DNA of 64,000 nucleotides from positions 31,946-95,945 of the forward strand of contig NZ_UWOT01000012.1 in the NCBI RefSeq assembly GCF_900604535.1, given 5' to 3'. The position numbers and the translations under genes are program-made. Under the pieces are notes generated by a model. The model was given only the letters and a program-made list of their open reading frames with translations, was not told the origin of the DNA and did not search any database. Shown piece after piece: positions 1-9,232 of the stretch (within the stretch, counting starts at the first letter, position 1; every line of letters starts with the position of its first letter). The DNA comes from Romboutsia_E sp900604535 (GTDB lineage: Bacteria > Bacillota > Clostridia > Peptostreptococcales > Peptostreptococcaceae).

Positions 1-735
1 TTATTTTCTCCCTTTATATATGTTCCATTTCGCTCTCCACATGAAAGACCTACATATATTTCTGTATTATATTTTTGTGCTAGTTCTATACTTCTTGAGT
101 GCATTACTTGTGCACCTAAACTAGCTAATTCTAGCATTTCTTCGTATTCTATTTCTTTAAGTTTTTTAGCCTTACTATACTTTCTAGGGTCGGTAAAGTA
201 AATTCCATCTACATCTGTATAAATTTCACATTTAGCATTTAGTTTAACTGCTAAAGCTACCGCTGATGTATCAGAACCTCCTCTTCCTAAAGTTGTAATA
301 TCACCCTCATCATTTAATCCCTGAAATCCTGTCACTATTACTACCTTTCCATGATCTAAACTTTCTTCTATCTTAGATACATTTATATCATCTATTTGAG
401 ATTTTCCATGATCTCCACTAGTATGTATATTAAGTTGATACGCATTATAACTTATTGATTGGCATCCTAATGATGATAGGCACATAGCAAGTAATTACGC
501 TGATATAATTTCACCTGTTGACATAAGTGCATCTAATTCTCTTTTATTAGGATTTTTACTTATATTTTTTTGCAAGTTTTATATAATTATCAGTAGTACC
601 TCCCATGGCTGAAACTACTACAACTATTTTTTCATTAGTTTTTTTTCTATCAATTATATTTTCTGCTATTCTTTTAATTTTCTCTGTAGTTTCTACAGAG
701 CTCCCACCATACTTTTGAACTATAATACTACTCAT
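1..735 (-). pseudogene. lysC: Aspartokinase, partial at the window edge and disrupted
   Basis: Aspartate kinase phosphorylates L-aspartate, the first step to lysine, threonine and methionine. The N-terminal catalytic domain is readable on the minus strand: a start with KYGGSS (the KFGGTS-type motif), then VVVSAMGG, a STGE motif, GFQG and GRGGSDTSA, and a GTYI end-of-kinase-domain motif near position 15. The frame still runs off the left edge, so the ACT domains lie outside. A strong AGGAGGGGG precedes the ATG at 733-735. Two lesions break the frame: a net +1 (or -2) indel in the A-run/TATA tract at about 561-571, which leads to a stop about 60 codons in, and an in-frame TAA at 495-497 inside the region after STGEIISA. 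The gene sits behind a lysine riboswitch, so its identity as a lysine-regulated aspartokinase is firm. Either it is a true pseudogene or the read is wrong in two places. Confidence 0.85.
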
Positions 736-763
736 ATCCCCCTCCTAGAAAGTTGTAAAATAA

Positions 764-792
764 AAAACACCCAAAGGTATACTTTGGGTGTT
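764..792 (-). terminator. Terminator of the lysine riboswitch
   Basis: A stem with arms CACCCAAAG and CTTTGGGTG is followed on the minus strand by a run of U. It lies between the lysine aptamer and the aspartokinase RBS, the expected place of the expression platform that stops transcription when lysine is bound. Confidence 0.85.
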
Positions 793-799
793 TTTTTTA

Positions 800-985
800 T
801 ACACAAAGTAACCTTGTAGCTCACCACTTATTACTAAGTGACAGTATTATACATATTATGTATAGTACCAGAAAAATTATTTGCCAATAATTTTTCTTCG
901 GCTGCACTTCCTTTCATTTATAATCAACACTTGCCAGCTTCTATAAACTACTATTAATTACAGCACCTCTACCCTAGGTAAATTT
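800..985 (-). ncRNA. Lysine riboswitch (L box) aptamer
   Basis: Read on the minus strand, the leader contains the conserved L-box blocks in order: GTAGAGGTGCTG, TAGTAG, GAAGCTGGCAAG, GTGCAGCCGAAG, GGTACTAT, ACTGTCA and GTGGTGAGCTAC. A terminator hairpin and the aspartokinase gene follow. By family knowledge it binds lysine and ends transcription early. The sensor looks intact even though the gene it controls is broken. Confidence 0.9.
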
Positions 986-1130
986 CATATATTAAGTTTT
1001 ATTTTATAATTAATTTTTATCACACTATTCTTAATTTTACAACTATTTTATTTTTTTATTTATGTAAAATTTTATTAATCTATATCTTTTTATGTTGATG
1101 ATTAAATAGACCTATATATAAAAAATAGGC

Positions 1131-1736
1131 CTATATATACTTAAATAGTTTATTTAAGCTTAAATCAACAACACAAACATCAGAATCAAAATCAAAGTCT
1201 CCTAAATTTCTCATTTCTGATGTTATTATTAAAACTCTTGGTACTTCAAAAAAAGGAATCGTCGAGTTTTTAATTTTATTCTCTAGGTTATAGTATTTAG
1301 ACTTGTCAATTTTTTGATCTAAATCTATATCTACTAAAAGTTGATTTAGTTCATTATAGTGGTCTGTATATTCTATAAATATATCAAATTTTTTGTTATC
1401 TATTCTAACATTTCTATAAAATCTTTTTACCTCATATCCACCTAAATTAAATCTAATTGCTAATTCAGAACCTATTACTGTTTTAGCTAATTCCTTGCCC
1501 TTATACTGTTTACTCCCATTTAAATAATATACATACGAATTATCTCTATATCCACTATAGTTTATATTGCAAGGATATTTTTTAAGTGTATATTCATTAC
1601 ACATTTTTCTTAAAGTTTTCTTAAATGGTTTTCTTCCACGTCTTTTTTTACTTGAAAAAACTTTACCAACCTGAGTTTCTGTCATACATCTAACCCTACT
1701 AATTAAAAGCAGTATATCTTTTTCTAACCCCATCAT
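1131..1736 (-). CDS. Hypothetical protein, possible winged-helix N-terminus (replication-relaxation-like)
   Basis: This 201-residue soluble protein has no signal peptide. Residues 1-60 look like a winged helix: a helical stretch with TETQVGKVF, then a very basic loop (KKRRGRKPFKK) and a second helix. The rest is a mixed alpha/beta domain containing KKFDIFIEY and LLVDIDLDQK, which resembles the nuclease-like half of replication-relaxation family proteins of clostridial mobile elements. That resemblance is a weak inference from the pattern. The start is supported by GAGGAG about 9 bases before the first of two tandem ATGs. It stands alone between the lysine leader and a membrane protein gene, and no plasmid or phage genes surround it. 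Confidence 0.5.
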   Translation of the reverse strand: MMGLEKDILLLISRVRCMTETQVGKVFSSKKRRGRKPFKKTLRKMCNEYTLKKYPCNINYSGYRDNSYVYYLNGSKQYKGKELAKTVIGSELAIRFNLGGYEVKRFYRNVRIDNKKFDIFIEYTDHYNELNQLLVDIDLDQKIDKSKYYNLENKIKNSTIPFFEVPRVLIITSEMRNLGDFDFDSDVCVVDLSLNKLFKYI

Positions 1737-1860
1737 AATGCATATCTCCTCGAGTCATTAATTTACCAAGTTGTAATAATATTATATTAATTGTCCCTAT
1801 AAAAATTGATTGTTTTTCTATATTTTTCTAAAAATAATAATTCACATTTTATGAATAACA

Positions 1861-1907
1861 AAAAAGAACATATCTTAGTATATAAAATACTAAGATATGT
1901 TCTTTTT
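1861..1907 (-). terminator. Intrinsic terminator downstream of the 1945-3624 gene
   Basis: A long perfect stem with arms of about 20 bases (AAGAACATATCTTAGTA and its complement) and a short A/T loop, flanked by A and T runs so that it could work in both directions. Confidence 0.8.
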
Positions 1908-1944
1908 ATTTTTAATTAAAAACTTAATAACTATTTATATATTT

Positions 1945-3624
1945 TTATTGATTTTCTTCTATAGTTTTAGTTGATGAGTCACTTTTTACTTTCTCTTCTT
2001 CTTTACTTGAACCTATGTTTAAGTTATCAAATGAAATTATCTCAACTACTCCAGACTTTCCTTCTTGATAATCAATCTTAACTTGATCTGAAACTGCTGT
2101 TAAAGGTAATTCTGTAGATACTTTTGATGTTGCTGTAAATATTATATTTTCATTTGTATCTAATGTTAAATAATAATTAGTGTTTCCACTTTTTACATCT
2201 GGACTAATTCTAGTAACCTTACCTTCTATACTAGCTTTGCTTGTATCATTTTCAATACTTATATTGTTACCTTCGCTAGATAATGCTTCTCTATAATTTA
2301 TTAAAGCTTCATCTTTTGTTTCTCCAAGTCCTAAAATTGCAAAATCTTCAACTGATACAAATGCCACCATCTTAACAAGACCTGCTTTATCTTTAAGTGC
2401 AGAAACATATGTAGGTGTTCCTAATATATTATACATTACAGGGAATGTAGCTTCATAGTTTTTCTCTTGTACCTTTCCTTCTGCAGAACTCATTGCTGCA
2501 GTTTCCGTTGCTCCCGGTTGCTTATATAACTTAGCTTCTTTTGTACGAGTATCTACTAAAATAAATCCAATAGTAGACTCATCTGCACCAGCAGAAGTTA
2601 TTCCTGTATACCAATATGATTTATCATCATCTCCATATACTAAAGACGTTCCCTCAGTAGCAACCAAAACTCCTTCTTCAGAGATTACGGAATTTAAGAA
2701 ACCTTTTATGTATAATCCCCAGTCATTAATTTGATTTACTACAAATTGCTCTGGCTGAATTCTATCTATCCATTCTGGTGCATCTTCTATAGAATATTTT
2801 TTAACTTCACCGGTTTGAGCATCAACTACCGCCACTCCTGTAGCATCTGATCCACTAAAACCTATCTTATGTTCATATAAGCTTGTTACCCAATATGGTC
2901 TACCTTCATCATTTATTTCTAATGAAAACTCTGTCATTCCAGAATTTACAATTCCATTTATATACATATGTCTATGTAAATCTTGAAGGAAATACGCTTG
3001 AGGCTGATACACTATCTTTATTGGCTTACCATCAATTTCTTGTACAAGCCTAACATCTTGAGGATTACTTGCAGACACCATTACATATCCATTTGTTCCG
3101 TCTAAATTAGTTATCCATTTAACAATATCTCTATGTACAAGCGGTGCAACCCAGTATAGTTCACCATTTACATTTTGTATATGGAAATCTCCAAGCTTCG
3201 ATACACTCCCTACAGCTGGTATTTCTCCTAACTTTTTATCTCCAAGCTTCATAGCCATTTCTTCATCTACTATACGAATATCATTTACACTTACAGGACT
3301 TACATCTTTATCAAAATCACTTTCTTCAACGTTTCCTATAAGATTTCTATATGCTTTTGCATGAATTATTGGGGAAGAAGTAATAAATGGCACTACTGAT
3401 ACAAATATTATCATAGCTATTGCTATAAAGAAATTGTATTTTGCAGCTTTTGATGTTCTCTCTCCTTTGTCGAACATCATATCTAATACCCCAGCAATAA
3501 TAAAGAATACTATTAACATTGAAAAACCAGAGGTAAAATCTAATCTAAGTACAGGAAGCTTTATAAATGCATAAATTGCAACTAAAATTAGCGCTATACC
3601 ATATGATCTTATAATTTTTTTCAT
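1945..3624 (-). CDS. Membrane protein with a large extracytoplasmic domain, function unknown
   Basis: This 559-residue protein has three N-terminal membrane segments (about residues 5-22, 30-50 and 65-85), then a long globular region of some 430 residues, probably outside the membrane, and a charged Ser/Lys/Glu-rich tail. The globular part has repeating units rich in GxPYWV/GELYWV and YWYTG motifs with VVDAQTGEVKKY and LVDTRTKEAKLY. This suggests repeated PepSY-like beta units, by appearance only. The chosen ATG (MKKIIRSYG) has GAAAGGAG seven bases upstream; a longer frame starting at 3666 has no such site. A strong terminator follows. I do not recognise a characterised homologue. Confidence 0.75.
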   Translation of the reverse strand: MKKIIRSYGIALILVAIYAFIKLPVLRLDFTSGFSMLIVFFIIAGVLDMMFDKGERTSKAAKYNFFIAIAMIIFVSVVPFITSSPIIHAKAYRNLIGNVEESDFDKDVSPVSVNDIRIVDEEMAMKLGDKKLGEIPAVGSVSKLGDFHIQNVNGELYWVAPLVHRDIVKWITNLDGTNGYVMVSASNPQDVRLVQEIDGKPIKIVYQPQAYFLQDLHRHMYINGIVNSGMTEFSLEINDEGRPYWVTSLYEHKIGFSGSDATGVAVVDAQTGEVKKYSIEDAPEWIDRIQPEQFVVNQINDWGLYIKGFLNSVISEEGVLVATEGTSLVYGDDDKSYWYTGITSAGADESTIGFILVDTRTKEAKLYKQPGATETAAMSSAEGKVQEKNYEATFPVMYNILGTPTYVSALKDKAGLVKMVAFVSVEDFAILGLGETKDEALINYREALSSEGNNISIENDTSKASIEGKVTRISPDVKSGNTNYYLTLDTNENIIFTATSKVSTELPLTAVSDQVKIDYQEGKSGVVEIISFDNLNIGSSKEEEKVKSDSSTKTIEENQ

Positions 3625-3678
3625 AAATACTCCTTTCAAAATGGTTGTTATTACCATTATAGCCATTTATTTCAAAAA

Positions 3679-3713
3679 AATAAATACCCCTTATAAAATA
3701 AGGAGTATTTATT
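3679..3713 (-). terminator. Intrinsic terminator after the NlpC/P60-like gene
   Basis: Arms AATAAATAC-CCC and GG-AGTATTTATT form a hairpin followed on the minus strand by a T-rich run. It lies directly after the stop of the 3722-4285 gene. Confidence 0.7.
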
Positions 3714-3721
3714 GTAGTTTA

Positions 3722-4285
3722 TTATATTTTTGCAACATAAGGTACATAACTTCTTTGCTCTTTACCATATTGAGATAAAAGTCCCTCATATTCTAAATTA
3801 AGCTTTTCATTATTATAAAAAGAATCTGGTCTTATTCCACATGACGGTCCTTCAAATAAACCAACATCACTTTTAATTAACATATCTGCAACAAAATGAG
3901 AACACACATACTTATAATCTGCTTGTCTTGGTCTATTTAGAGTTAAATATATAAGAGCCATTACATCATAATCATATTTCTTTCTATTTTCACTTACAAA
4001 CATTATATTGTTATATATACGATAATATTGTGCGTCTGTAACTTCTAATGAGTACACCCTACACATAGTATTTTTTCTAATTGCATATAGACCTTCATCT
4101 ATATTTTCTTCAACGAATCCTGCAAATATTGGTGTTTTGGGATTAAGTCTTCCAAATGAGTACATTGGCCTTAATTCTTGATTTAATGCTAATGATACAT
4201 GTGCATACGGGGTTTTACTTATTTTTCTTATTAGATAAGATAATACGGTTCCTGTATAAGTTGTTACTATATATATCTTTTTCAT
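3722..4285 (-). CDS. Permuted papain-fold (NlpC/P60-like, YiiX-type) hydrolase-like protein
   Basis: This 187-residue protein has no evident signal peptide. The order of likely catalytic residues is permuted compared with classic NlpC/P60: a His in TPYAHVSLAL near residue 28 comes first, and a Cys in YKYVCSHFVADML near residue 125 comes later. This is the pattern of circularly permuted papain-fold proteins that act on cell-wall peptides or lipids. The substrate cannot be read from the sequence. The start has AGGGGGAAAAA before ATG. The gene is flanked by terminators and probably forms its own unit. Confidence 0.6.
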   Translation of the reverse strand: MKKIYIVTTYTGTVLSYLIRKISKTPYAHVSLALNQELRPMYSFGRLNPKTPIFAGFVEENIDEGLYAIRKNTMCRVYSLEVTDAQYYRIYNNIMFVSENRKKYDYDVMALIYLTLNRPRQADYKYVCSHFVADMLIKSDVGLFEGPSCGIRPDSFYNNEKLNLEYEGLLSQYGKEQRSYVPYVAKI

Positions 4286-4358
4286 TTTTTCCCCCTAAAT
4301 TAATTTTACGTTTTATCAACTTTATATATTTTAGCACATATATCATAAGATTTCAAAT

Positions 4359-4925
4359 CTAATCTTCATTTAAATGCATTTTATTATTCATATTTCGTCC
4401 AATTATCCATGATATTAAAATAAATATCGAAAATAATAAAACCTTAATCGGGCTATGAAAAAAAACTGTCACATCTTCACCTACATAACTTATAAAAAGA
4501 AACATTACAAACTTCCCACTAACCATTCCACTTATAAAAGTTTTTAAATCTAAGTCAATAAATCCACTCATTATATTAATAAGAAAGTCTGAAATAAATG
4601 GACAAACATAAGTTATAAAAATTATGCTGAATCCTCGTTTTTTTATATAGCTAGAAATTCTTTTATCATTAAACTTATGTTTATACTTATCAAATATTTT
4701 TAACTTTGAAAACTTATTTGCTAGTAAATATAGTAGTACTGCTGCTATACATGAACCTGCCCATGATATAAAAAAGCCTAACCATAATCCAAATACAAAT
4801 ACATTGAACAGTATTATAGCAACTAGTGGTAAAACAGGTATAAAACTCTCTATTGCAGTTAATAAAAAAGCCACAATTGCAGCTAAAAATTTATATTCAG
4901 AAACTGAGTATAATAATTGCTCCAC
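4359..4925 (-). CDS. DedA/TVP38 (VTT, SNARE-associated) family membrane protein
   Basis: This 188-residue protein has about five hydrophobic segments. The family core is visible: an acidic residue in the first hydrophobic stretch (LLTAIESFIPVLP), a glycine-rich re-entrant region (GLWLGFFISWAGSCIAAVLLY), and a later conserved block with KRGFSIIFITYVCPFISDF. DedA/TVP38 proteins sit in the cytoplasmic membrane and, by family knowledge, are linked to lipid-carrier flipping and envelope integrity. It may be transcribed with the 4951-5601 gene upstream, separated by 25 bases. Confidence 0.75.
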   Translation of the reverse strand: MEQLLYSVSEYKFLAAIVAFLLTAIESFIPVLPLVAIILFNVFVFGLWLGFFISWAGSCIAAVLLYLLANKFSKLKIFDKYKHKFNDKRISSYIKKRGFSIIFITYVCPFISDFLINIMSGFIDLDLKTFISGMVSGKFVMFLFISYVGEDVTVFFHSPIKVLLFSIFILISWIIGRNMNNKMHLNED

Positions 4926-4950
4926 TTATTCCACCTACTTTGCTGTCATA

Positions 4951-5601
4951 TTATTTTGTATTATAATCACCTATAAATTGAATAATATCTGTCGTAGTCA
5001 CCAACACATATACAATAACTTCATCATCTTTAATATCAATAGTTTTTATATTAATAGGTTGCATATAGCTCTTATCAACTATAATTACATTTTTATTAAT
5101 TTCAAAAGGTAAAGCATTTGCTTTTGATTTTAAAACTGACTGTACTATACTATCACTAATTTTCAATTTTCCTATTCTAAAATTCTTTAATGTTAGATAT
5201 AAATTATTATCAACTATAGTAGGATATATATTCACTTCATATTGTGTATCAATTAAGTTTAAGAATTTATATGGTGATATTACTTTTATGTACTTTTCCT
5301 GAAGACTTATATTGCTATATTTGAATTCTTCAATATTATAATTATTCATTACCGTATAAACTATATCTCTAAATTCACTTTCTGATAATAATAAACGCCC
5401 TTCTAGTCTTATTGGATTTTTTAATATCTCAAATGAATCCAAAAAATCGCCTTTTAGTAATTCTTCAATTGTTATGCTATTGGATTGAGTATTTATGCTT
5501 ACTTTTTTATCCGGTGTTAATATATAGTAAATTCCTGCTATAAGTATCGCTATTATTACAACTATTACTATAATTATATTTTTTCCTTTTATAATGATCA
5601 C
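4951..5601 (-). CDS. Single-pass membrane protein, possible YpmS/DUF2140-like
   Basis: This 216-residue protein has one N-terminal hydrophobic anchor (IIIVIVVIIAILIAGIYYIL, about residues 9-28) followed by an extracytoplasmic domain. The block IGKLKISDSIVQSVLKSK resembles the LKISDKLI helix of YpmS-type proteins, and the C-terminal half is beta-rich. The family call is tentative. The start is probably GTG at 5599-5601, with AAAAGG only a few bases upstream, which is a tight spacing. It is divergent from glnS across about 290 bases. Confidence 0.5.
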   Translation of the reverse strand: MIIIKGKNIIIVIVVIIAILIAGIYYILTPDKKVSINTQSNSITIEELLKGDFLDSFEILKNPIRLEGRLLLSESEFRDIVYTVMNNYNIEEFKYSNISLQEKYIKVISPYKFLNLIDTQYEVNIYPTIVDNNLYLTLKNFRIGKLKISDSIVQSVLKSKANALPFEINKNVIIVDKSYMQPINIKTIDIKDDEVIVYVLVTTTDIIQFIGDYNTK

Positions 5602-5889
5602 ATCCTTTTAGTTTATAATTAAACTTATATTTAAATAACAATGATTTAATTAACTTTATATGATTATAATTTACAAGAAAAAACTTTCTAATACTATCAT
5701 AAAATATTTAATTTTGTTTCATACTCTTAAATATAATATTTAATTCCTATCTGTCGTAAATTAAATTATTTCATCTTTATTTGTTATTTATATCTTTATT
5801 TTTTTGCCAGATTGGATTAAAATTAATAATATGGAATTATAGTATCTTTTTACTATATAGAAATTTATTTAAATTGAGAGGTACAAAAT

Positions 5890-7554
5890 ATGTCAAATGA
5901 AACTAATTCATCTAACTTTATAAGAAATATAATTATAAATGATTTAGATACAGGTAAACATGACAGCATAATAACTCGTTTCCCTCCGGAACCAAACGGG
6001 TACTTACATATAGGTCATGCAAAAAGTATATGCTTAAACTTCGGGCTTGCAAAAGAATTTAACGGAAAAGTTAACTTAAGATTTGATGATACAAATCCAG
6101 TTAAAGAAGATGTTGAATATGTAAACTCTATAAAAGAAGATGTTAAGTGGTTAGGATTTGAGTGGAATAACTTATTCTTTGCATCTGATTACTTCGATGA
6201 AATGTATAAAAGAGCTATCCTGTTAATAAAAAAAGGAAAAGCTTATGTATGTGATTTAACTCCAGAAGAAATGAGAGAATACCGTGGTACATTAACTGAG
6301 CCAGGTAAGGATAGTCCATACAGAAATAGAACTATAGAAGAAAACCTTGATTTATTCGAAAGAATGAAAAATGGTGAATTCAAAGATGGTGAAAAAGTTT
6401 TAAGAGCTAAGATAGATATGTCTTCTCCTAATATAAACTTTAGAGATCCAATAATATATAGAATAGCACACTCTACTCACCACAATACAGGAGATAAGTG
6501 GTGTATATATCCAATGTATTGCTTTGCTCATCCACTAGAAGATGCTATAGAAGGAATAACTCACTCTATATGTACCCTTGAATTCGAAGATCAAAGACCA
6601 CTTTATGATTGGTTTGTAAGAGAATGTGAAATGGAAAATATCCCAAGACAAATAGAGTTTGCTAGACTTAACTTAACAAATACAGTTATGAGTAAAAGAA
6701 AATTAAAACAACTTGTTGATGAAGGTGTAGTTGATGGATGGAATGATCCTCGTATGCCTACTATATCAGGTGTTAGAAGAAGAGGATATACTCCAGAATC
6801 AATCCGTAACTTCTGCTCTGAAATAGGAGTTGCTAGAGCTGATTCTAAGGTTGATAGTCAATTGTTAGATCACTTCTTAAGAGAAGACTTACAGCCTAAA
6901 GCTCCTCTTGTAATGGGTGTACTTAAGCCTTTAAAATTAGTTATAACTAACTATCCTGAAGGTCAATCTGAAATGTTAGATATAGAAAATAACGCTAAAG
7001 ATGAGTCTAAAGGAACTAGACAAGTTTCATTCTCTAGAGAATTATATATAGAACAAGAAGACTTTATGGAGGAACCAGTTAAAAAGTACTTTAGACTGTT
7101 CCCAGGAAATGAGGTTCGCTTAAAAGGTGCTTACTTCGTTAAATGTACAGATGTTGTAAAAGATGAAAACGGAGAAGTTATTGAAATTCACTGTACATAC
7201 GATCCAGAAACTAAGAGTGGATCAGGTTTCACTGGACGTAAAGTTAAGGCAACTATTCACTGGGTAGATGCTAATAACTGTAAACCATGTGAATTTAGAT
7301 TATTTGAACCATTAATATTAGATGATGCTCCAGAAAATGAAGGAAAGCACTTCTTAGATCAAATAAATGAAAACTCTATAGAAATATTACAAGGATTTGC
7401 TGAAACTACTCAATTAGAAAATGCTAAACCTTATGATAAATTCCAATTTGTTAGAAATGGATTCTACAGTGTTGATCCAAAGTATACTACAGAAGATAAA
7501 TTAGTATTTAATAGAATAGTTCCACTTAAGAGCTCATTCAAACCAGGAAAATAA
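5890..7554 (+). CDS. glnS: Glutamine--tRNA ligase
   Basis: GlnRS charges tRNA-Gln with glutamine in the cytoplasm using ATP. The 554-residue length is normal. The class I signatures are clear: PPEPNGYLHIGHAKS with HIGH at residues 40-43, FDDTNP, and VMSKRKL (the KMSKS loop) near residue 267. The C-terminal anticodon-binding beta-barrels are complete and end in FKPGK. GAGAGG precedes the ATG, and a strong terminator follows. Many Firmicutes lack GlnRS and instead amidate Glu-tRNA-Gln with GatCAB, so its presence is notable. I saw no T-box in the 290-base upstream region, so it is probably not controlled by uncharged tRNA. Confidence 0.98.
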   Translation: MSNETNSSNFIRNIIINDLDTGKHDSIITRFPPEPNGYLHIGHAKSICLNFGLAKEFNGKVNLRFDDTNPVKEDVEYVNSIKEDVKWLGFEWNNLFFASDYFDEMYKRAILLIKKGKAYVCDLTPEEMREYRGTLTEPGKDSPYRNRTIEENLDLFERMKNGEFKDGEKVLRAKIDMSSPNINFRDPIIYRIAHSTHHNTGDKWCIYPMYCFAHPLEDAIEGITHSICTLEFEDQRPLYDWFVRECEMENIPRQIEFARLNLTNTVMSKRKLKQLVDEGVVDGWNDPRMPTISGVRRRGYTPESIRNFCSEIGVARADSKVDSQLLDHFLREDLQPKAPLVMGVLKPLKLVITNYPEGQSEMLDIENNAKDESKGTRQVSFSRELYIEQEDFMEEPVKKYFRLFPGNEVRLKGAYFVKCTDVVKDENGEVIEIHCTYDPETKSGSGFTGRKVKATIHWVDANNCKPCEFRLFEPLILDDAPENEGKHFLDQINENSIEILQGFAETTQLENAKPYDKFQFVRNGFYSVDPKYTTEDKLVFNRIVPLKSSFKPGK

Positions 7555-7567
7555 TTTATATAAAATA

Positions 7568-7604
7568 AAAATGCTAGTTATTAAAAATTTAATAGCTAGC
7601 ATTT
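7568..7604. terminator. Bidirectional terminator between glnS and the lipid kinase gene
   Basis: The arms AAATGCTAG and CTAGCATTT, extended by ATTAAA pairing, form a hairpin flanked by A and T runs. It lies between two converging genes and could serve both. Confidence 0.8.
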
Positions 7605-7624
7605 TCTATATAAATTATTAAATT

Positions 7625-8512
7625 TTAATAAATACCTAAAATTTCCATACCATCTTCTATACATTCAATTTCTAAAGGAAAATCAGGACCCCTTTCACCA
7701 TCTATATCTGTTACTAAGTCATCACTACAATTTATGGTTACTTTTTTAGTTCTAAAATATAGCAAATCATCTTCATTATAATGATCTAGATGTTCTCCTT
7801 TTAGAATATTTATAAAAACTGGAATTGACTTTGGTGGTGGCGTTGCCTTAAATATAATAACATCTAAGTATCCATCATCTAATTCTGATTTATATGCTAA
7901 ATTAAGATTCCCTGCTGTCTTACCATTAAATACAAGCATTAAATACATTTTACCGTTATATGTTATTTCTTCTGAATTTACACTTATATTAAATTCCCTT
8001 AGGTGTAATGCTTCTTCTATACCTTTTATATAATATGATACTCTTCCCATTGAATTTTTAAAATCTGGATTTATTTTTTGAGATACATCTGTAAACATTC
8101 CTGCACTAGCTACATTTATAAAATATTTATCATTAACCTTACCTATGTCTATCTTTTTAGATTTTGAAACAATTATATTCTCTATAGCATTTCTTACATC
8201 AAAAGGTAAACCTAAGGCATTAGCAAAATCATTTGCCGTCCCTGATGGTAAAATTCCAATAGGAATTTCTATATCTAATTCTTTCATAGCATTCAAAACA
8301 ATATCTACTGTTCCATCTCCACCCGAAATCAATACATGATGATAGCTTCCATCCATTCCATTAAATGCATTTTTTGTAGGATTTTCTTTATTTAGTCTAT
8401 ATGGTACTACCTCATATCCATATTTTTGATATACTTCTATTATAGTGTCTAATTTGCCTACGATAGATTTCTCTCCAGAATTAGGGTTATACACAAGTTT
8501 AACCTTTTTCAT
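7625..8512 (-). CDS. Diacylglycerol/lipid kinase, YegS/DgkB (BmrU) family
   Basis: These enzymes phosphorylate lipids such as diacylglycerol with ATP at the membrane surface. The 295-residue length fits. NPNSG at residues 9-13, the nucleotide-binding GGDGT at 64-68 and LPSGTANDFA near 90 are the hallmarks of the DAGK catalytic domain. The C-terminal beta-sandwich contains DDGYLDVIIFK. AAGGAGG precedes the ATG. It follows the LUD-domain gene by 19 bases on the same strand, so the two are probably cotranscribed. The exact lipid substrate is not determined by sequence. Confidence 0.9.
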   Translation of the reverse strand: MKKVKLVYNPNSGEKSIVGKLDTIIEVYQKYGYEVVPYRLNKENPTKNAFNGMDGSYHHVLISGGDGTVDIVLNAMKELDIEIPIGILPSGTANDFANALGLPFDVRNAIENIIVSKSKKIDIGKVNDKYFINVASAGMFTDVSQKINPDFKNSMGRVSYYIKGIEEALHLREFNISVNSEEITYNGKMYLMLVFNGKTAGNLNLAYKSELDDGYLDVIIFKATPPPKSIPVFINILKGEHLDHYNEDDLLYFRTKKVTINCSDDLVTDIDGERGPDFPLEIECIEDGMEILGIY

Positions 8513-8531
8513 AATGCCTCCTTATCTCATG

Positions 8532-9170
8532 TTAATATCCAATGTTTTCATTTATGAAAATTACATGCATCCTTCCTGCCGTTCTTTGTTTTTTTATTAA
8601 AGTATATTCACAACATATTCTTTCTGGACTTGAACAATCCATACATACACCTGTTGCTTGGCAAGGTGTTCTAGTCCCTAACCTTTTTGCATTAGCTGGT
8701 GCACAGACATATTTATTTCTATTTATAGCCTCTTGTACATCTTTAACTATTTTGTTTACTCCAACTATTAAAATCACTTTATCTGGACCATAAAGCATTG
8801 CAGCTACTCTATTTCCATTTCCATCTACATTATATAATTCCCCATTTTCAGTTATGGCATTAGTACTTGCAAAGTATGCATCTGCAAAAAATGATTTTCT
8901 ATATATTTCTTTAACATCTTCTGGCTTAAGATTAGAATTATGTCTATCTAAGAAGTTGTATTTTCCATTTTTTAAATAATCTATTATCTTCGTATTAAAT
9001 AAGCTCATAGAGCCCCCACAAGCTACTAAGTCTCCTTCTTTTAATAGACCTTCTATTATATTAAAAAGTTCTTTTTCATCTTTAGCAAAATATCCACTCA
9101 TATTATTTTTCTCTAAAGCCTTAATAGTTCTTTCTATTTTTTTTTGATTTACCCATTTAATACTCTCCAT
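8532..9170 (-). CDS. LUD-domain protein (LutC/YkgG family) with C-terminal cysteine cluster
   Basis: This 212-residue protein carries the LUD fold seen in lactate-utilisation proteins: an N-terminal helix with ALEKNNMSGYFAKD, a glycine motif VACGGSMSLF, FASTNAITENGEL (a conserved TGAIAETGT-like block) and ILIVGVNKIV. Near residues 170-187 it has several cysteines (CQATGVCMDC, ICC) that could bind an iron-sulfur cluster or metal; this is an inference. It sits between a [4Fe-4S] protein gene (62 bases upstream) and a lipid kinase gene. LutA and LutB partners are not in the window, so a role in lactate oxidation is not shown. Confidence 0.85.
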   Translation of the reverse strand: MESIKWVNQKKIERTIKALEKNNMSGYFAKDEKELFNIIEGLLKEGDLVACGGSMSLFNTKIIDYLKNGKYNFLDRHNSNLKPEDVKEIYRKSFFADAYFASTNAITENGELYNVDGNGNRVAAMLYGPDKVILIVGVNKIVKDVQEAINRNKYVCAPANAKRLGTRTPCQATGVCMDCSSPERICCEYTLIKKQRTAGRMHVIFINENIGY

Positions 9171-9232
9171 TATATCTCCTCCATTATTTATATCTACTAT
9201 ATTATAGTATCATATTTGCATATTTTTAACAT

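Noticed and set aside
4804..5112. 102-codon plus-strand frame opposite the DedA-like gene
   Set aside because: No ribosome binding site, low-complexity Asn/Ile-rich translation; shadow of the real minus-strand genes.
5602..5889. T-box leader before glnS
   Set aside because: The conserved AGGGTGGNACCGCG block and specifier structure are absent; the region is plain AT-rich promoter DNA.
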